64,000 nt of DNA from Astrobacterium formosum (lineage in GTDB: Bacteria; Pseudomonadota; Alphaproteobacteria; Rhizobiales; Xanthobacteraceae). The DNA lies in contig JAVDCA010000013.1 of assembly GCA_030848545.1 (NCBI GenBank), positions 123,064 to 187,063 of the forward strand. Reading direction: 5' to 3'. Below are positions 1 to 9,266 of this stretch, piece by piece. Each line of letters starts with the position of its first letter. Position 1 is the stretch's first letter. The translations under genes were made by a program, and so were the position numbers. The notes under the pieces were generated by a model. The model was given only the letters and a program-made list of their open reading frames with translations. It had not been told where the DNA came from and did no database searches.

Positions 1-149
1 TTGGAATTAGATGCGCGCTGGTCGACGCGCACCCGGCAGGCGGTGAGACGATCGTAGATCCTCTCCAGGTCGCCGATGCGGGCGCGGATTTCCGCCTCGA
101 CCGGCGCAGAATTCTCGACGTGATGAAATGCGATTTCGACGATGGGCAT
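1..149 (-). CDS. HPF/RaiA-like ribosome-associated protein (N-terminal 49 residues, cut by window edge)
   Basis: An open frame starts with ATG at 149 on the minus strand and runs off the left edge. It begins MPIVEIAFHHVENSAPVEAE and continues IRARIGDLERIYDRLTACRV. The pattern of a beta strand, then a helix with LERIYDRL, then CRV resembles the start of S30EA/HPF-type ribosome hibernation or modulation factors as found in Rhizobiales. If so, the protein would bind the small ribosomal subunit under stress. Only the first ~49 residues are visible, so neither the C-terminal part nor the full length can be judged. The assignment rests on recalled similarity of a short segment and is tentative. Confidence 0.55.
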   Translation of the reverse strand, partial: MPIVEIAFHHVENSAPVEAEIRARIGDLERIYDRLTACRVRVDQRASNS

Positions 150-388
150 TCGGCTCTCCGTTCGACGTTTCCGTTTCGACGGTTTCATGCCGGCAGCGCT
201 TGCCGCCGTCCGCCGATCCTGTCCATGGAAACGACGAGCGTGCCCTTCAGGTTCGACGCTGCCCACCGGTTCCGCCCGTCTTGACGGGCATTGCGTCATT
301 CGATCGCGGCGGCGCCGGAAATGATGGCCTTGGAGAGTCGAAACGAAGAACGAAAATGTCGAATAGAGAAAATGCCGAATGGAGGTGA

Positions 389-430
389 GGGAGCCGCCGT
401 CGAGCGGCGGCTCCCGGCGGGCCTGCGCCC
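389..430 (-). terminator. Double GC-rich hairpin downstream of the 434-889 gene
   Basis: Reading on the minus strand just past the stop at 434 there are two hairpins. The first is GGCGGGC/GCCCGCC. The second has an 11-bp stem (389-399 with 405-415, GGGAGCCGCCG/CGGCGGCTCCC) and a 5-nt loop. No clear U tract follows, so intrinsic termination is plausible but not certain; transcript-end stabilisation is an alternative. Confidence 0.4.
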
Positions 431-433
431 GCC

Positions 434-889
434 TTACTCCACGATCGCCCTCGGACGAGTCGCGACGGGCGTGTCGATGTGCGAAGGCGCCAGGGTCTCT
501 CCGTGATGGGGGACCGGATGTTCCTGAGCATCGGCCGGAAGCTGCAGCACGGTTGCGGTCTGACCTTCGACCAGACGCGTCAACAGCACGATCTGGCCGT
601 TGGGGAATTCGAGCGCGTCGTGGTGCTCGTGCAGGTTCTCACGATTGACTTCGCGGAAACGGGCGACGCGATCGCGGATCTTGCGGCTGGGCAAGAGGCC
701 AAGCGCCTGCACGCATTCGACGTCGCTGTCGAACGCGAGCTCGGTGCCGGGCATCAGGCAGACGGCGACATTCGGATCGCCGACGGCAGTGAAGCCGCGC
801 GTGATGGAGTTGGTGAACTTGGTGGTGACCAGCTTGTCGCCGACTTTCGCGGGTCGATTGGCAACGTACTCGAGGCTGTAGTCGCACAT
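434..889 (-). CDS. Conserved hypothetical protein, 151 aa
   Basis: The protein starts MCDYSLEYVANRPAKVGDKL and has no signal peptide or membrane segment. The opening MCDYSL and the phrase PAKVGDKLVTTKF recall a small conserved family of unknown function in Rhizobiales; no domain name can be given safely. A GGAGAG ribosome site lies just before the ATG at 889, which supports this start. Balanced composition with spaced hydrophobics (TRGFTAVGDPNVAVCLMPG) speaks for a real protein, unlike the overlapping plus-strand frames. The gene stands alone, followed by a double hairpin and preceded by a long non-coding region. Function unknown. Confidence 0.8.
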   Translation of the reverse strand: MCDYSLEYVANRPAKVGDKLVTTKFTNSITRGFTAVGDPNVAVCLMPGTELAFDSDVECVQALGLLPSRKIRDRVARFREVNRENLHEHHDALEFPNGQIVLLTRLVEGQTATVLQLPADAQEHPVPHHGETLAPSHIDTPVATRPRAIVE

Positions 890-1078
890 GAGAGCTCTCC
901 TGTGACCTCGCTGGAACAGCCGTTATGGTTGTTCTTCCTGTGATGGCACCAAACCACGATGGCGATGTTGTGTTCGGCTTTCGCTTTCACGGACTCATCC
1001 CGCATCGCAGTCGCGCGTCTTTCGTCCCGACTCGTGGCGCACGGCGATGTGTGCTCGACCATCGTAGGCCAAATGGGC

Positions 1079-1096
1079 GGAACTCGAGCGAGTTCC
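1079..1096. promoter_or_regulatory. 18-nt palindrome, possible operator
   Basis: GGAACTCG-AG-CGAGTTCC is a perfect 8-2-8 inverted repeat, located 190 bp upstream of the minus-strand start at 889. The symmetry and length fit a dimeric regulator site. No -35/-10 pair overlapping it is obvious, and no second copy was seen in the window. Confidence 0.35.
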
Positions 1097-1224
1097 CGGT
1101 CTCAAGAAAAGTTGACGACGAGTATCGTGCTGAAGCTGCCGGATCGGATTATGATTTTGCAACTGCTCATCATGGTGGCGACGCAGGGCTGCCGCTCGCC
1201 GTGCCGGCGGGTGAAGAGAATTGC

Positions 1225-1324
1225 GCGTCTTCTGCCGAGCGTCTTCTTTTTCGAGCGTCTTCTGTCGAGTGTTTTTTGTTGAGCGCTTTCTGTTGAGCGC
1301 GTTCTGTTGAACGCCATTTGGCGG
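1225..1324. repeat. 14-bp tandem repeat, about six units plus one decayed unit
   Basis: Units run 1225-1238, 1239-1254 (16 bp), 1255-1268, 1269-1282, 1283-1296 and 1297-1310, with a degenerate unit at 1311-1324. The consensus is GCGYYTTCTGTYGA. A 14-bp period is not a multiple of three, so the array is unlikely to encode a repeat protein. The units diverge from left to right, so the array looks old. Confidence 0.8.
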
Positions 1325-2073
1325 GCGCCTGTTATCGGCGCCTTGCGGTGAGCGCCTTTGGTCGCGCCCGTCTTGTTGCGTCCCTCTTGTGACAGGACTC
1401 TTTGAGCCATCGCGCGCAGCATGATGGTGATACATGGTCCGCATTGCGACCCATGGGCCTCCGGCATTGCGCATGGTCTTGTGTCCAGCTTCGCGGGTTG
1501 GTCGTCGTGACGTGGATAAGTCGGGTCGTCGCCATTCAGTACGGTGGAGCCAAAGACGTAACGCCGTCGCGGCTGGCGCCGGCCCGCTAGCCTGCAGCTT
1601 GACGTAGGCGCTGCGGAGGCGGCCAACCCCGGCGTTGCGTGAGAGCGCGCGGTAGCCTCGCATGGTGCGAGCGTGGTGCCATCAGGGACCGAGGCGCGAG
1701 GCTATCCACTGGCCTTCTTTCGTCCCAAACCGTTTCAAAGACATGCACTCGCCCGTTGCCGGGCCGCCGCCCCCGGTCGCGGCCCGATCGCGCCGGTGCG
1801 GCGCGCGCGCGGGCGGGGCGAGTGCAGGGAGAGCGGAATTGCGATTCCCGGCATGCCCGGGCCGGCGAATCAGACCTGTGGCGGAATGTCGGCTGAAGCC
1901 ACAAAAATGGCGCCGAGGGGGTCGCCAGCCCTCCCACGGCCGCAATTTCGGGCATATTGAGGCGACTGTCGGGTGTTCGGTGACAGCGTCGACCGCGGGC
2001 GGTAATATCTCGCACTTATCGCGCGGTGACGGGCAGATTGAGCGCCGCGGATGGAAGCAATGTAGGGGGATGT

Positions 2074-2550
2074 ATGTTCCGTCTGACTTCGACGTTCGTG
2101 GCGGCCGCAATAGCTGCCGCAACTCTGTCCATGCCTGCCCAGGCGCAGGATCGTGTCCAGGCCGGTTCCTTGACTTGCGACGTCTCCGCAGGAATCGGCC
2201 TCATCATCGGCTCGCAACGTTCGGTGAACTGTACGTTCCAGCCGTCGGGACCCGGCATGGTGGAATATTATACGGGTTCCATTTCCAAGCTCGGTATCGA
2301 CATCGGCGTGACCGGGGGCGGTGTGATGGTTTGGCTGGTGTTCGCGCCGACCAACCGCCCTGCCGGTGCGCTCGCAGGCACTTATGCGGGCGCCTCCGCG
2401 GAAGCGTCCGTGGTGGCAGGCGTGGGCGCCAATGCCCTGGTCGGCGGATCCAACCGCACCGTCGCCCTGCAGCCTTTGTCCCTCCAGGGGCAGACGGGCA
2501 TCAATATCGCGGCGGGTGTCGCCGGGCTGGAGCTGCGCTTCGTGCGTTGA
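2074..2550 (+). CDS. DUF992 family secreted protein (first of a tandem pair)
   Basis: A 158-residue protein with a clear Sec signal peptide (MFRLTSTFVAAAIAAATLSM, cleavage after PAQA) is followed by the DUF992 pattern: AGSLTCDVS, GLIIGSQRSVNCTF, then SKLGIDIGVTGG, LAGTYAGASAEASVVAGVGANALVGG and a C-terminal LQPLSLQGQTG stretch. The two cysteines (in LTCDVS and NCTF) probably form a disulfide. AGGGGGA just upstream of the ATG at 2074 fixes this start rather than the in-frame ATG at 2026. Location is inferred periplasmic or outer surface. The biochemical role of DUF992 is unknown. A paralogue follows 71 bp downstream. Confidence 0.88.
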   Translation: MFRLTSTFVAAAIAAATLSMPAQAQDRVQAGSLTCDVSAGIGLIIGSQRSVNCTFQPSGPGMVEYYTGSISKLGIDIGVTGGGVMVWLVFAPTNRPAGALAGTYAGASAEASVVAGVGANALVGGSNRTVALQPLSLQGQTGINIAAGVAGLELRFVR

Positions 2551-2621
2551 TTTTTGGCATCCGGCCAACAACTCCAAGAGCGTCGCGGCGTGCGTCGCGG
2601 CGGAATACCAGAGGTGAAGTC

Positions 2622-3137
2622 ATGTTTGGAAAGTTCACGGGATGCGCCGTCGTGGCGGCGCTGATCGGTTTTGCGTTGCCTGCGTCTGCGCAGGCCAACG
2701 TCGAGGCGGGCATGCTGTCCTGCCGTAGCACCAGCGGGTCCGGCTTCGTGATCGGCTCGGTGCGTGACCTGGAATGCACGTTCCAGCCCGCCAGCGGCGG
2801 AAAACCGCAGCTTTACGCCGGTGTGCTGCACCGCGCCGGTCTCGACCTCGGCGTGCGCACCCGCCAGATCCATCTCGCATGGGCGGTGTTCGCGCCGGCC
2901 AGGAAAGTCGAATTCGGTGGCCTCGCCGGCAGTTACGGCGGCGTGTCGGCCGGCGCCGCGGTGGGTGTCGGGGTGGGCGGCAATGCGCTGTTCGGCGGCA
3001 TGGACAATTCGTTCGCGCTGCAACCCCTGAGTGTCGAGGGCCAAGTGGGTATCGGCGTGAATGCCGGCGTATCCGGTCTCGAACTGCAGCCGGTCCAGCC
3101 GGCCAAGCCGGCGAAGCGCAAGCATCGTCGCCACTAA
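2622..3137 (+). CDS. DUF992 family secreted protein (second of a tandem pair)
   Basis: 171 residues: signal peptide MFGKFTGCAVVAALIGFALP with cleavage near ASAQA, then the same DUF992 landmarks as the preceding gene (AGMLSCRS, GFVIGSVRDLECTFQP, HRAGLDLGVRTR, LAGSYGGVSAGAAVGVGVGGNALFGG, FALQPLSVEGQ). It ends in a basic tail (PAKPAKRKHRRH) absent from the first copy, which could contact nucleic acid, LPS or membrane phosphate. The GAGGTGAAG ribosome site supports the ATG at 2622. The pair is probably cotranscribed; a hairpin follows at 3170-3200. The exact role is unknown. Confidence 0.88.
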   Translation: MFGKFTGCAVVAALIGFALPASAQANVEAGMLSCRSTSGSGFVIGSVRDLECTFQPASGGKPQLYAGVLHRAGLDLGVRTRQIHLAWAVFAPARKVEFGGLAGSYGGVSAGAAVGVGVGGNALFGGMDNSFALQPLSVEGQVGIGVNAGVSGLELQPVQPAKPAKRKHRRH

Positions 3138-3517
3138 AGGCGCGTCAGCCGAATTTTTCGTCTGTTTACGATCGCCGCTCGGCCATGCCGGGCGGCGATC
3201 GCCGTTCAAGATGCCTCGTTCGATCGCGGTCGCGGCCGAAGGTCTCGCCGATGCCTTGTCGGTGCGCCGCGGGCACGCACGAAACTTGACGCCGTCCGAT
3301 ACCATCGGAGACGGTGCGATCCATGCCGTTGCGGCGGTCTTACCGAAGCAATCCCAGTTATATTACGTAGGTGTCGACTTATGGTGCCGACTTCGGCGTT
3401 GCAGCAGCGCGTCGACGACGACAACTGGTGACGAGAACTCTTGCCATCCGCATGCTCCCCTGAAACGATAGTGTCACAGACCGGCCAAAGCCGATCTCGA
3501 TCTTCGAGGAGGCATTC
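3138..3517. other. 380-bp intergenic region between the DUF992 pair and the EF-G paralogue
   Basis: No supportable gene. An inverted repeat GATCGCCG (3170-3177) / CGGCGATC (3193-3200) follows the DUF992 stop and may end that transcript, though it has no U run. The right half (about 3345-3400) is comparatively AT-rich with TTATATTACG and probably holds the promoter of the downstream GTPase gene. GGAGG at 3508-3512 is its ribosome site. Confidence 0.5.
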
Positions 3518-5572
<2,055 letters not shown>

Positions 5573-5595
5573 GCTTTCGGCCCGCGAATATCCAT

Positions 5596-5627
5596 ACGGC
5601 GGGGCCTCGTGCTCCGCCGTTTTCTTT
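5596..5627 (+). terminator. Rho-independent terminator after the EF-G paralogue
   Basis: A 10-bp stem with one G-T pair (5596-5605 with 5611-5620, ACGGCGGGGC/GCTCCGCCGT) and a 5-nt loop is followed by TTTCTTT, 23 bp after the stop codon. Confidence 0.8.
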
Positions 5628-5819
5628 GATGGCAAACCTTCGCCTTCGCGTGGGAGATGTGGGAGGCGGAACGGCACGTCGTCGCGTGTGCGGCGCCAAG
5701 GTTCCTTAACCACGTCGCCATATGACGGCCCCTGCCGATAAGGAAAAATACATCCGCGTGCGGCCTAGATGCGTCAGCGGCCGGACTCGAACGCCGGCGG
5801 CAGGGGATGCGGATTCACC

Positions 5820-6698
5820 ATGCTGGCGATGCTGCGCGGACTGATGGGCGACGCGGAGGAGCGCGACGCCTCCGGCAAGCCCAAAGTGACGCTGCGGCGG
5901 GCGCTCGATCGCGGCTGGCTGGAACTCTGGTACCAGCCCAAGGTGAGCCTGCGCGATCAGCATCTCGTCGGCGCCGAAGGCCTGATCCGGGTGCGCCATC
6001 CCGAGATCGGCCTGGTGCCGCCGTTCCAGTTCCTCACCGGCGCCTCGGCCGACGACATGCTGGAGATGACCGAAAAGGTGATCATCGCGGCGCTGGCGGA
6101 CTGGCACGAATGCGCTGCCGCCGGCCTCCCCGAGATCAAGCTCGCCGTCAACGTGCCCGCCGACGCCTTCACCAGGCTGCCGATCATCAAGATGATCCGG
6201 GAGTTCAAGCCGCGCGCCGACAACTGGCCCGGCCTGATCCTGGAAGTGACGGAAGACCAGGCGCTCAACGACCTGGAGATGGCCAACGAGGTGGCGAACG
6301 AGCTCCATAAGCTCTCCTGCAGTCTCGCCATCGACGATTTCGGCGCCGGCTATTCGTCACTGGGGCGGTTGCGGCAGTTGCCCTTCAGCGAACTCAAGAT
6401 CGACCGCGCCTACGTCACCGACTGCCACATCGACAAGGTCAAGGCCCGCATGCTCGAGACCATCATCGAGATGGCGCACCGTTTCGGCCTCAAGACCGTC
6501 GCGGAGGGCATCGAGACCCCATACGAGGGACACAAGTTGCAAGGGATGGGTTGCGCTGTCGGCCAGGGCTATCTGTTCGCCAAGCCGATGCCCAAGGAAG
6601 AGTTCTTCGGCAAGATCGAACGTGTCACCGGCAGGCGCCGCTCCGACCAGCAGAAGTCATGGTTCGCGCGCGCCCCCAAGGCCAAGGCGACGGTCTGA
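5820..6698 (+). CDS. EAL-domain cyclic-di-GMP phosphodiesterase, 292 aa
   Basis: A near-minimal EAL protein with only ~25 residues before the domain and no membrane segment. Landmarks in order: LWYQPKVSL, EGLIRVRHP (the EAL signature as EGL, Glu53), VNVPADAF (Asn), LEVTEDQ (Glu), IDDFGAGYSSL (Asp-Asp, loop 6), LKIDR (Lys), KTVAEGIET (Glu), QGYLFAKP. All metal and catalytic positions usually required for c-di-GMP hydrolysis appear present, so it is predicted active as a cytosolic enzyme that lowers c-di-GMP. Without a sensor domain, control is probably by expression or by a partner. An alternative in-frame ATG lies at 5769; 5820 was preferred because the added residues look unstructured, but neither start has a strong ribosome site. 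Confidence 0.87.
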   Translation: MLAMLRGLMGDAEERDASGKPKVTLRRALDRGWLELWYQPKVSLRDQHLVGAEGLIRVRHPEIGLVPPFQFLTGASADDMLEMTEKVIIAALADWHECAAAGLPEIKLAVNVPADAFTRLPIIKMIREFKPRADNWPGLILEVTEDQALNDLEMANEVANELHKLSCSLAIDDFGAGYSSLGRLRQLPFSELKIDRAYVTDCHIDKVKARMLETIIEMAHRFGLKTVAEGIETPYEGHKLQGMGCAVGQGYLFAKPMPKEEFFGKIERVTGRRRSDQQKSWFARAPKAKATV

Positions 6699-6850
6699 TC
6701 ACGCAACCTGGTTGACCCGTTTCTCGCGTCCGGGGCCTCGCGTCCGGGCTTGCGGCCGGGTCGGCGGCTCTTCAGCCCAATGTGACTTGCCCTTGAACTC
6801 GCCAGCACGTACGGGCAGGGCAGGTCCATGCCAAGGCAAGGTAGATCGCC

Positions 6851-7810
6851 ATGAACGTGATCCGGAAACGCGGCTGGGAGTTGCCCGAAAGTGAAGCCAC
6901 GTCCGAGCAGGTGTTCCTGAGCCGGCGCTCCGTGCTCGCCGGCGCCGCGGCGCTCGCGGCGAGCCCCGGGGTCGCGCTCGCCCAGCGCGTCGCCGACCTG
7001 CCGGACCCGAGCCGCGATCTCTACCCCGCCAGGCGCAACGAGAAGTTCGTGCTCGACCGGCCGCTGACGGAGGAATCCGTCAACGTCACCTACAACAACT
7101 TCTACGAATTCGGCACTTCGAAATCGATCTCCCGGGCGGCGCAGGCGCTCAGGATTCGGCCCTGGACGGTGAAGATCGACGGCATGGTCGAAAAGCCGTT
7201 CGAGATCGGTTTCGACGATCTCATCCGCAAGATCCCGCTCGAGGAGCGGCTGTACCGTCACCGCTGCGTCGAAGCCTGGGGCATGACCGTGCCGTGGTCG
7301 GGCTTCCCGCTCGCCAAGCTGGTCGAGCTGGCGCAACCCTTGTCGTCCGCCAAGTACCTGCGCATGGAAACTTTCCACGACGCCAATATGGCGCCGGGGC
7401 AGCGGGCGCCGTTCTATCCCTGGCCTTATGTCGAGGGCCTGACCATGGCCGAGGCCACCAACGAACTCGCCTTCCTGGTCACCGGCGCCTATGGCAAGCC
7501 GGTCGCCAAGTCCATGGGGGCGCCGCTGCGTCTCGCGTTGCCGTGGAAATACGGCTTCAAGTCCATCAAGTCGATCGTGCGCTTCTCCTTCGTGGCCGAT
7601 CGCCCGAAGGGTCTGTGGGAGGCTATTCAGCCCTCCGAATATGGTTTTTGGGCCAACGTCAATCCGGAGGTGGCGCATCCACGCTGGAGCCAGGCGAGCG
7701 AGGAAGTGCTCGGCACCAGCGAGCGCCGGCCGACGCTCCTGTATAACGGTTACGGTGAGTATGTCGCCGACCTCTACAAGGGGCTCGAGAAGGAGCGCTT
7801 GTGGGCGTGA
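6851..7810 (+). CDS. msrP: Protein-methionine-sulfoxide reductase, catalytic subunit MsrP (YedY)
   Basis: 319 residues. A twin-arginine signal (SRRSVLAGAAALAASPGVAL) precedes the oxidoreductase molybdopterin domain. The molybdenum ligand is Cys139 in RHRCVEAWGM, and the family stretches ESVNVTYNNFYEFGT, LPWKYGFKSIKS and GFWANVNP are present. MsrP is a periplasmic Mo-enzyme that reduces methionine sulfoxide in envelope proteins, taking electrons from the heme membrane protein MsrQ. No msrQ lies beside it here; a DUF454 membrane protein follows 22 bp downstream. Start at 6851 is the only ATG that keeps the Tat motif in position. Confidence 0.95.
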   Translation: MNVIRKRGWELPESEATSEQVFLSRRSVLAGAAALAASPGVALAQRVADLPDPSRDLYPARRNEKFVLDRPLTEESVNVTYNNFYEFGTSKSISRAAQALRIRPWTVKIDGMVEKPFEIGFDDLIRKIPLEERLYRHRCVEAWGMTVPWSGFPLAKLVELAQPLSSAKYLRMETFHDANMAPGQRAPFYPWPYVEGLTMAEATNELAFLVTGAYGKPVAKSMGAPLRLALPWKYGFKSIKSIVRFSFVADRPKGLWEAIQPSEYGFWANVNPEVAHPRWSQASEEVLGTSERRPTLLYNGYGEYVADLYKGLEKERLWA

Positions 7811-7832
7811 CGGGGCGGAGACTGCGCCGGTG

Positions 7833-8216
7833 ATGGGCGGGCGCGTAATGGCGGCACGGCCGCTCTGGGTCTCGCTTGGCTGCGTGTCGGTGGCCTGCGC
7901 GGTCGCCGGCATCGTGCTGCCGCTGGTTCCGACGACGCCGTTCCTGCTCCTGGCCGCCTATGCGTTTGCGAAAGGCTCGCCGCGGCTGCACGACTGGCTC
8001 GTCCGCCATCCCCGTTTCGGCCCGCCCATCGCGGACTGGCGCCGGGATGGCAGCATCAGCCGCACGGCCAAGTTCGCCGGCATCGCCGCCATGGCGGCGG
8101 CGCTCGCCTTGACCTGGGTGGGCGGGTTTCCGGATTGGGTCGTGACGGTCCAGGCCATCGTGCTGGTGGCGGTCGCGGCTTTTCTCCTGACCCGCCCGAC
8201 ACGTCAGCCCCGCTGA
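7833..8216 (+). CDS. DUF454 (YbaN-like) small membrane protein
   Basis: 127 residues with hydrophobic segments at about 8-35 (SLGCVSVACAVAGIVLPLVP), 69-88 and 94-115. The hallmark LVPTTPFLLLAAYAFAKGS followed by LHDWLVRHPRFGPPIADW is diagnostic of the YbaN/DUF454 family of inner-membrane proteins, whose function is unknown. An in-frame ATG at 7848 is an alternative start. The 22-bp gap to msrP suggests cotranscription; whether it serves that enzyme is inference only. It converges on the LysR gene. Confidence 0.88.
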   Translation: MGGRVMAARPLWVSLGCVSVACAVAGIVLPLVPTTPFLLLAAYAFAKGSPRLHDWLVRHPRFGPPIADWRRDGSISRTAKFAGIAAMAAALALTWVGGFPDWVVTVQAIVLVAVAAFLLTRPTRQPR

Positions 8217-8246
8217 AAAGGTGGCGGGGCGGACCGGCTTGTCGCT

Positions 8247-9137
8247 TCAGTAATTCCAGCGCTGCGCCTTGGAGACCAGGAAGTCGCGGAAGGCCTGCAC
8301 GCGCGCCACCGACTTGAGTTCTTCCGGATAGACGAAATAGGCTTCGAGCACGGCGGCGTCCTGCTCGCCGAACAGCTGCACGAGCCCGCCGTTCTCCTCC
8401 ACCAGATAGTCCGACAGCATGGCGATGCCGATGCCGCGCTGGCAGGCGCGCAGCACGCCGAGAACGTTGTTGATGATGAGGTGCGGCTCACGCGGGTTCT
8501 TGCCGTTGCGGCCGACCTCGGTCAGCCAGCGGCGGTTCTGCAGGTGCGGCGGCACGGCGCCGCCGAAAAGCACGATGCGGTGCTGGTCGAGATCGTCGTA
8601 GGTGCGCGGCGTGCCAAAGCGCTTGAGATATTCGGGCGACGCATAGGCGTGCGAGCGCACCGAAAAGAGCTTGCGCTGGATCAGGTCGGGCTGGGTCGGC
8701 TGGCGCAGCCTGATGGCGACGTCGGCTTCGCGCATGGCGAGGTCGAGTTCCTCGTCGGTGGTGATCAGCGAGACGCGGATCTCGGGAAACAGATCGACGA
8801 ACTCGCTCAACCGCGGCGTCAGCCAGTGGACGCCGAGACCGACCGTGGTGGTCACCTTGAGTTCACCGTGTGGGCGTTCGCGACTGTCGGTCAACTTGGC
8901 GCGCGCCGACTCGAGCTTCATGAACACTTCGTGGGCGGTCCGGTACAGAAGCTCGCCCTGCTCGGTGAGGATCAAGCCGCGCGCATGGCGATGGAACAGG
9001 GCGACCGAAAGCTCCTGCTCGAGCGCGCTCACCTGCCGCGACACCGCCGACTGCGACAGCCCGAGTTGCTCGCCCGCATGCGTGAAACTGCCCGCCTCGG
9101 CGGCGGCGTGAAAGACCTTCAGCTTGTCCCAGTCCAT
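8247..9137 (-). CDS. LysR-family transcriptional regulator
   Basis: 296 residues starting MDWDKLKVFHAAAEAGSFTH. The N-terminal winged helix-turn-helix (about 1-60, with LGLSQSAVSRQVSALEQ) is followed by a periplasmic-binding-like effector domain (about 88-292). The ATG at 9137 gives the usual LysR beginning; upstream in-frame starts only add an unstructured tail. It lies head-to-tail downstream of trxB on the same strand, separated by a GAGCCGCC/GGCGGCTC hairpin. A LysR gene at this place next to trxB is recalled from related genomes. Target genes and effector unknown. Confidence 0.9.
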   Translation of the reverse strand: MDWDKLKVFHAAAEAGSFTHAGEQLGLSQSAVSRQVSALEQELSVALFHRHARGLILTEQGELLYRTAHEVFMKLESARAKLTDSRERPHGELKVTTTVGLGVHWLTPRLSEFVDLFPEIRVSLITTDEELDLAMREADVAIRLRQPTQPDLIQRKLFSVRSHAYASPEYLKRFGTPRTYDDLDQHRIVLFGGAVPPHLQNRRWLTEVGRNGKNPREPHLIINNVLGVLRACQRGIGIAMLSDYLVEENGGLVQLFGEQDAAVLEAYFVYPEELKSVARVQAFRDFLVSKAQRWNY

Positions 9138-9219
9138 GGATCCTGTCCGCGTTCGTCGGACATGGGACGAGGACGTCAGCGCATCCGTACTGATGGTCGC
9201 CCCCTTCAAGCCCGATGAC

Positions 9220-9250
9220 GGAGCCGCCGCCGAGCGTGGTGGCGGCTCAC
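9220..9250 (-). terminator. Hairpin between trxB and the LysR gene
   Basis: GAGCCGCC and GGCGGCTC form an 8-bp stem around a 12-nt loop, 20-45 bp past the trxB stop on the minus strand. No U tract follows, so read-through into the LysR gene is possible. Confidence 0.4.
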
Positions 9251-9266
9251 GGTAATATCCGCGACG

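Larger units (their letters stand above)
890..2073. other. 1.2 kb region without a supportable gene
   Basis: No frame here has convincing protein composition; the longest ones on the minus strand are Arg/Gln/His-rich shadows. The region holds an 18-nt palindrome (1079-1096), a 14-bp tandem repeat (1225-1310, decaying to 1324), a GGCGCC-flanked hairpin near 1325-1343, and a long-range inverted repeat TGCACTCGCCC (1744-1754) with GGGCGAGTGCA (1816-1826) enclosing a very GC-rich loop. Promoters for the flanking divergent genes (minus at 889, plus at 2074) should lie here. I recognise no RNA gene. Confidence 0.6.

Noticed and set aside
995..1663. Long minus-strand open frames across the non-coding region (222 and 174 codons)
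   Set aside because: Arg-, His- and Gln-rich translations with no domain, crossing a 14-bp repeat that shifts phase each unit; no ribosome site; typical of GC-rich chance frames.
1662..3137. A 491-codon plus-strand frame ending with the second DUF992 protein
   Set aside because: Only the part from ATG 2622 has a signal peptide and family pattern; the upstream part is the shadow of the first DUF992 gene and non-coding DNA.
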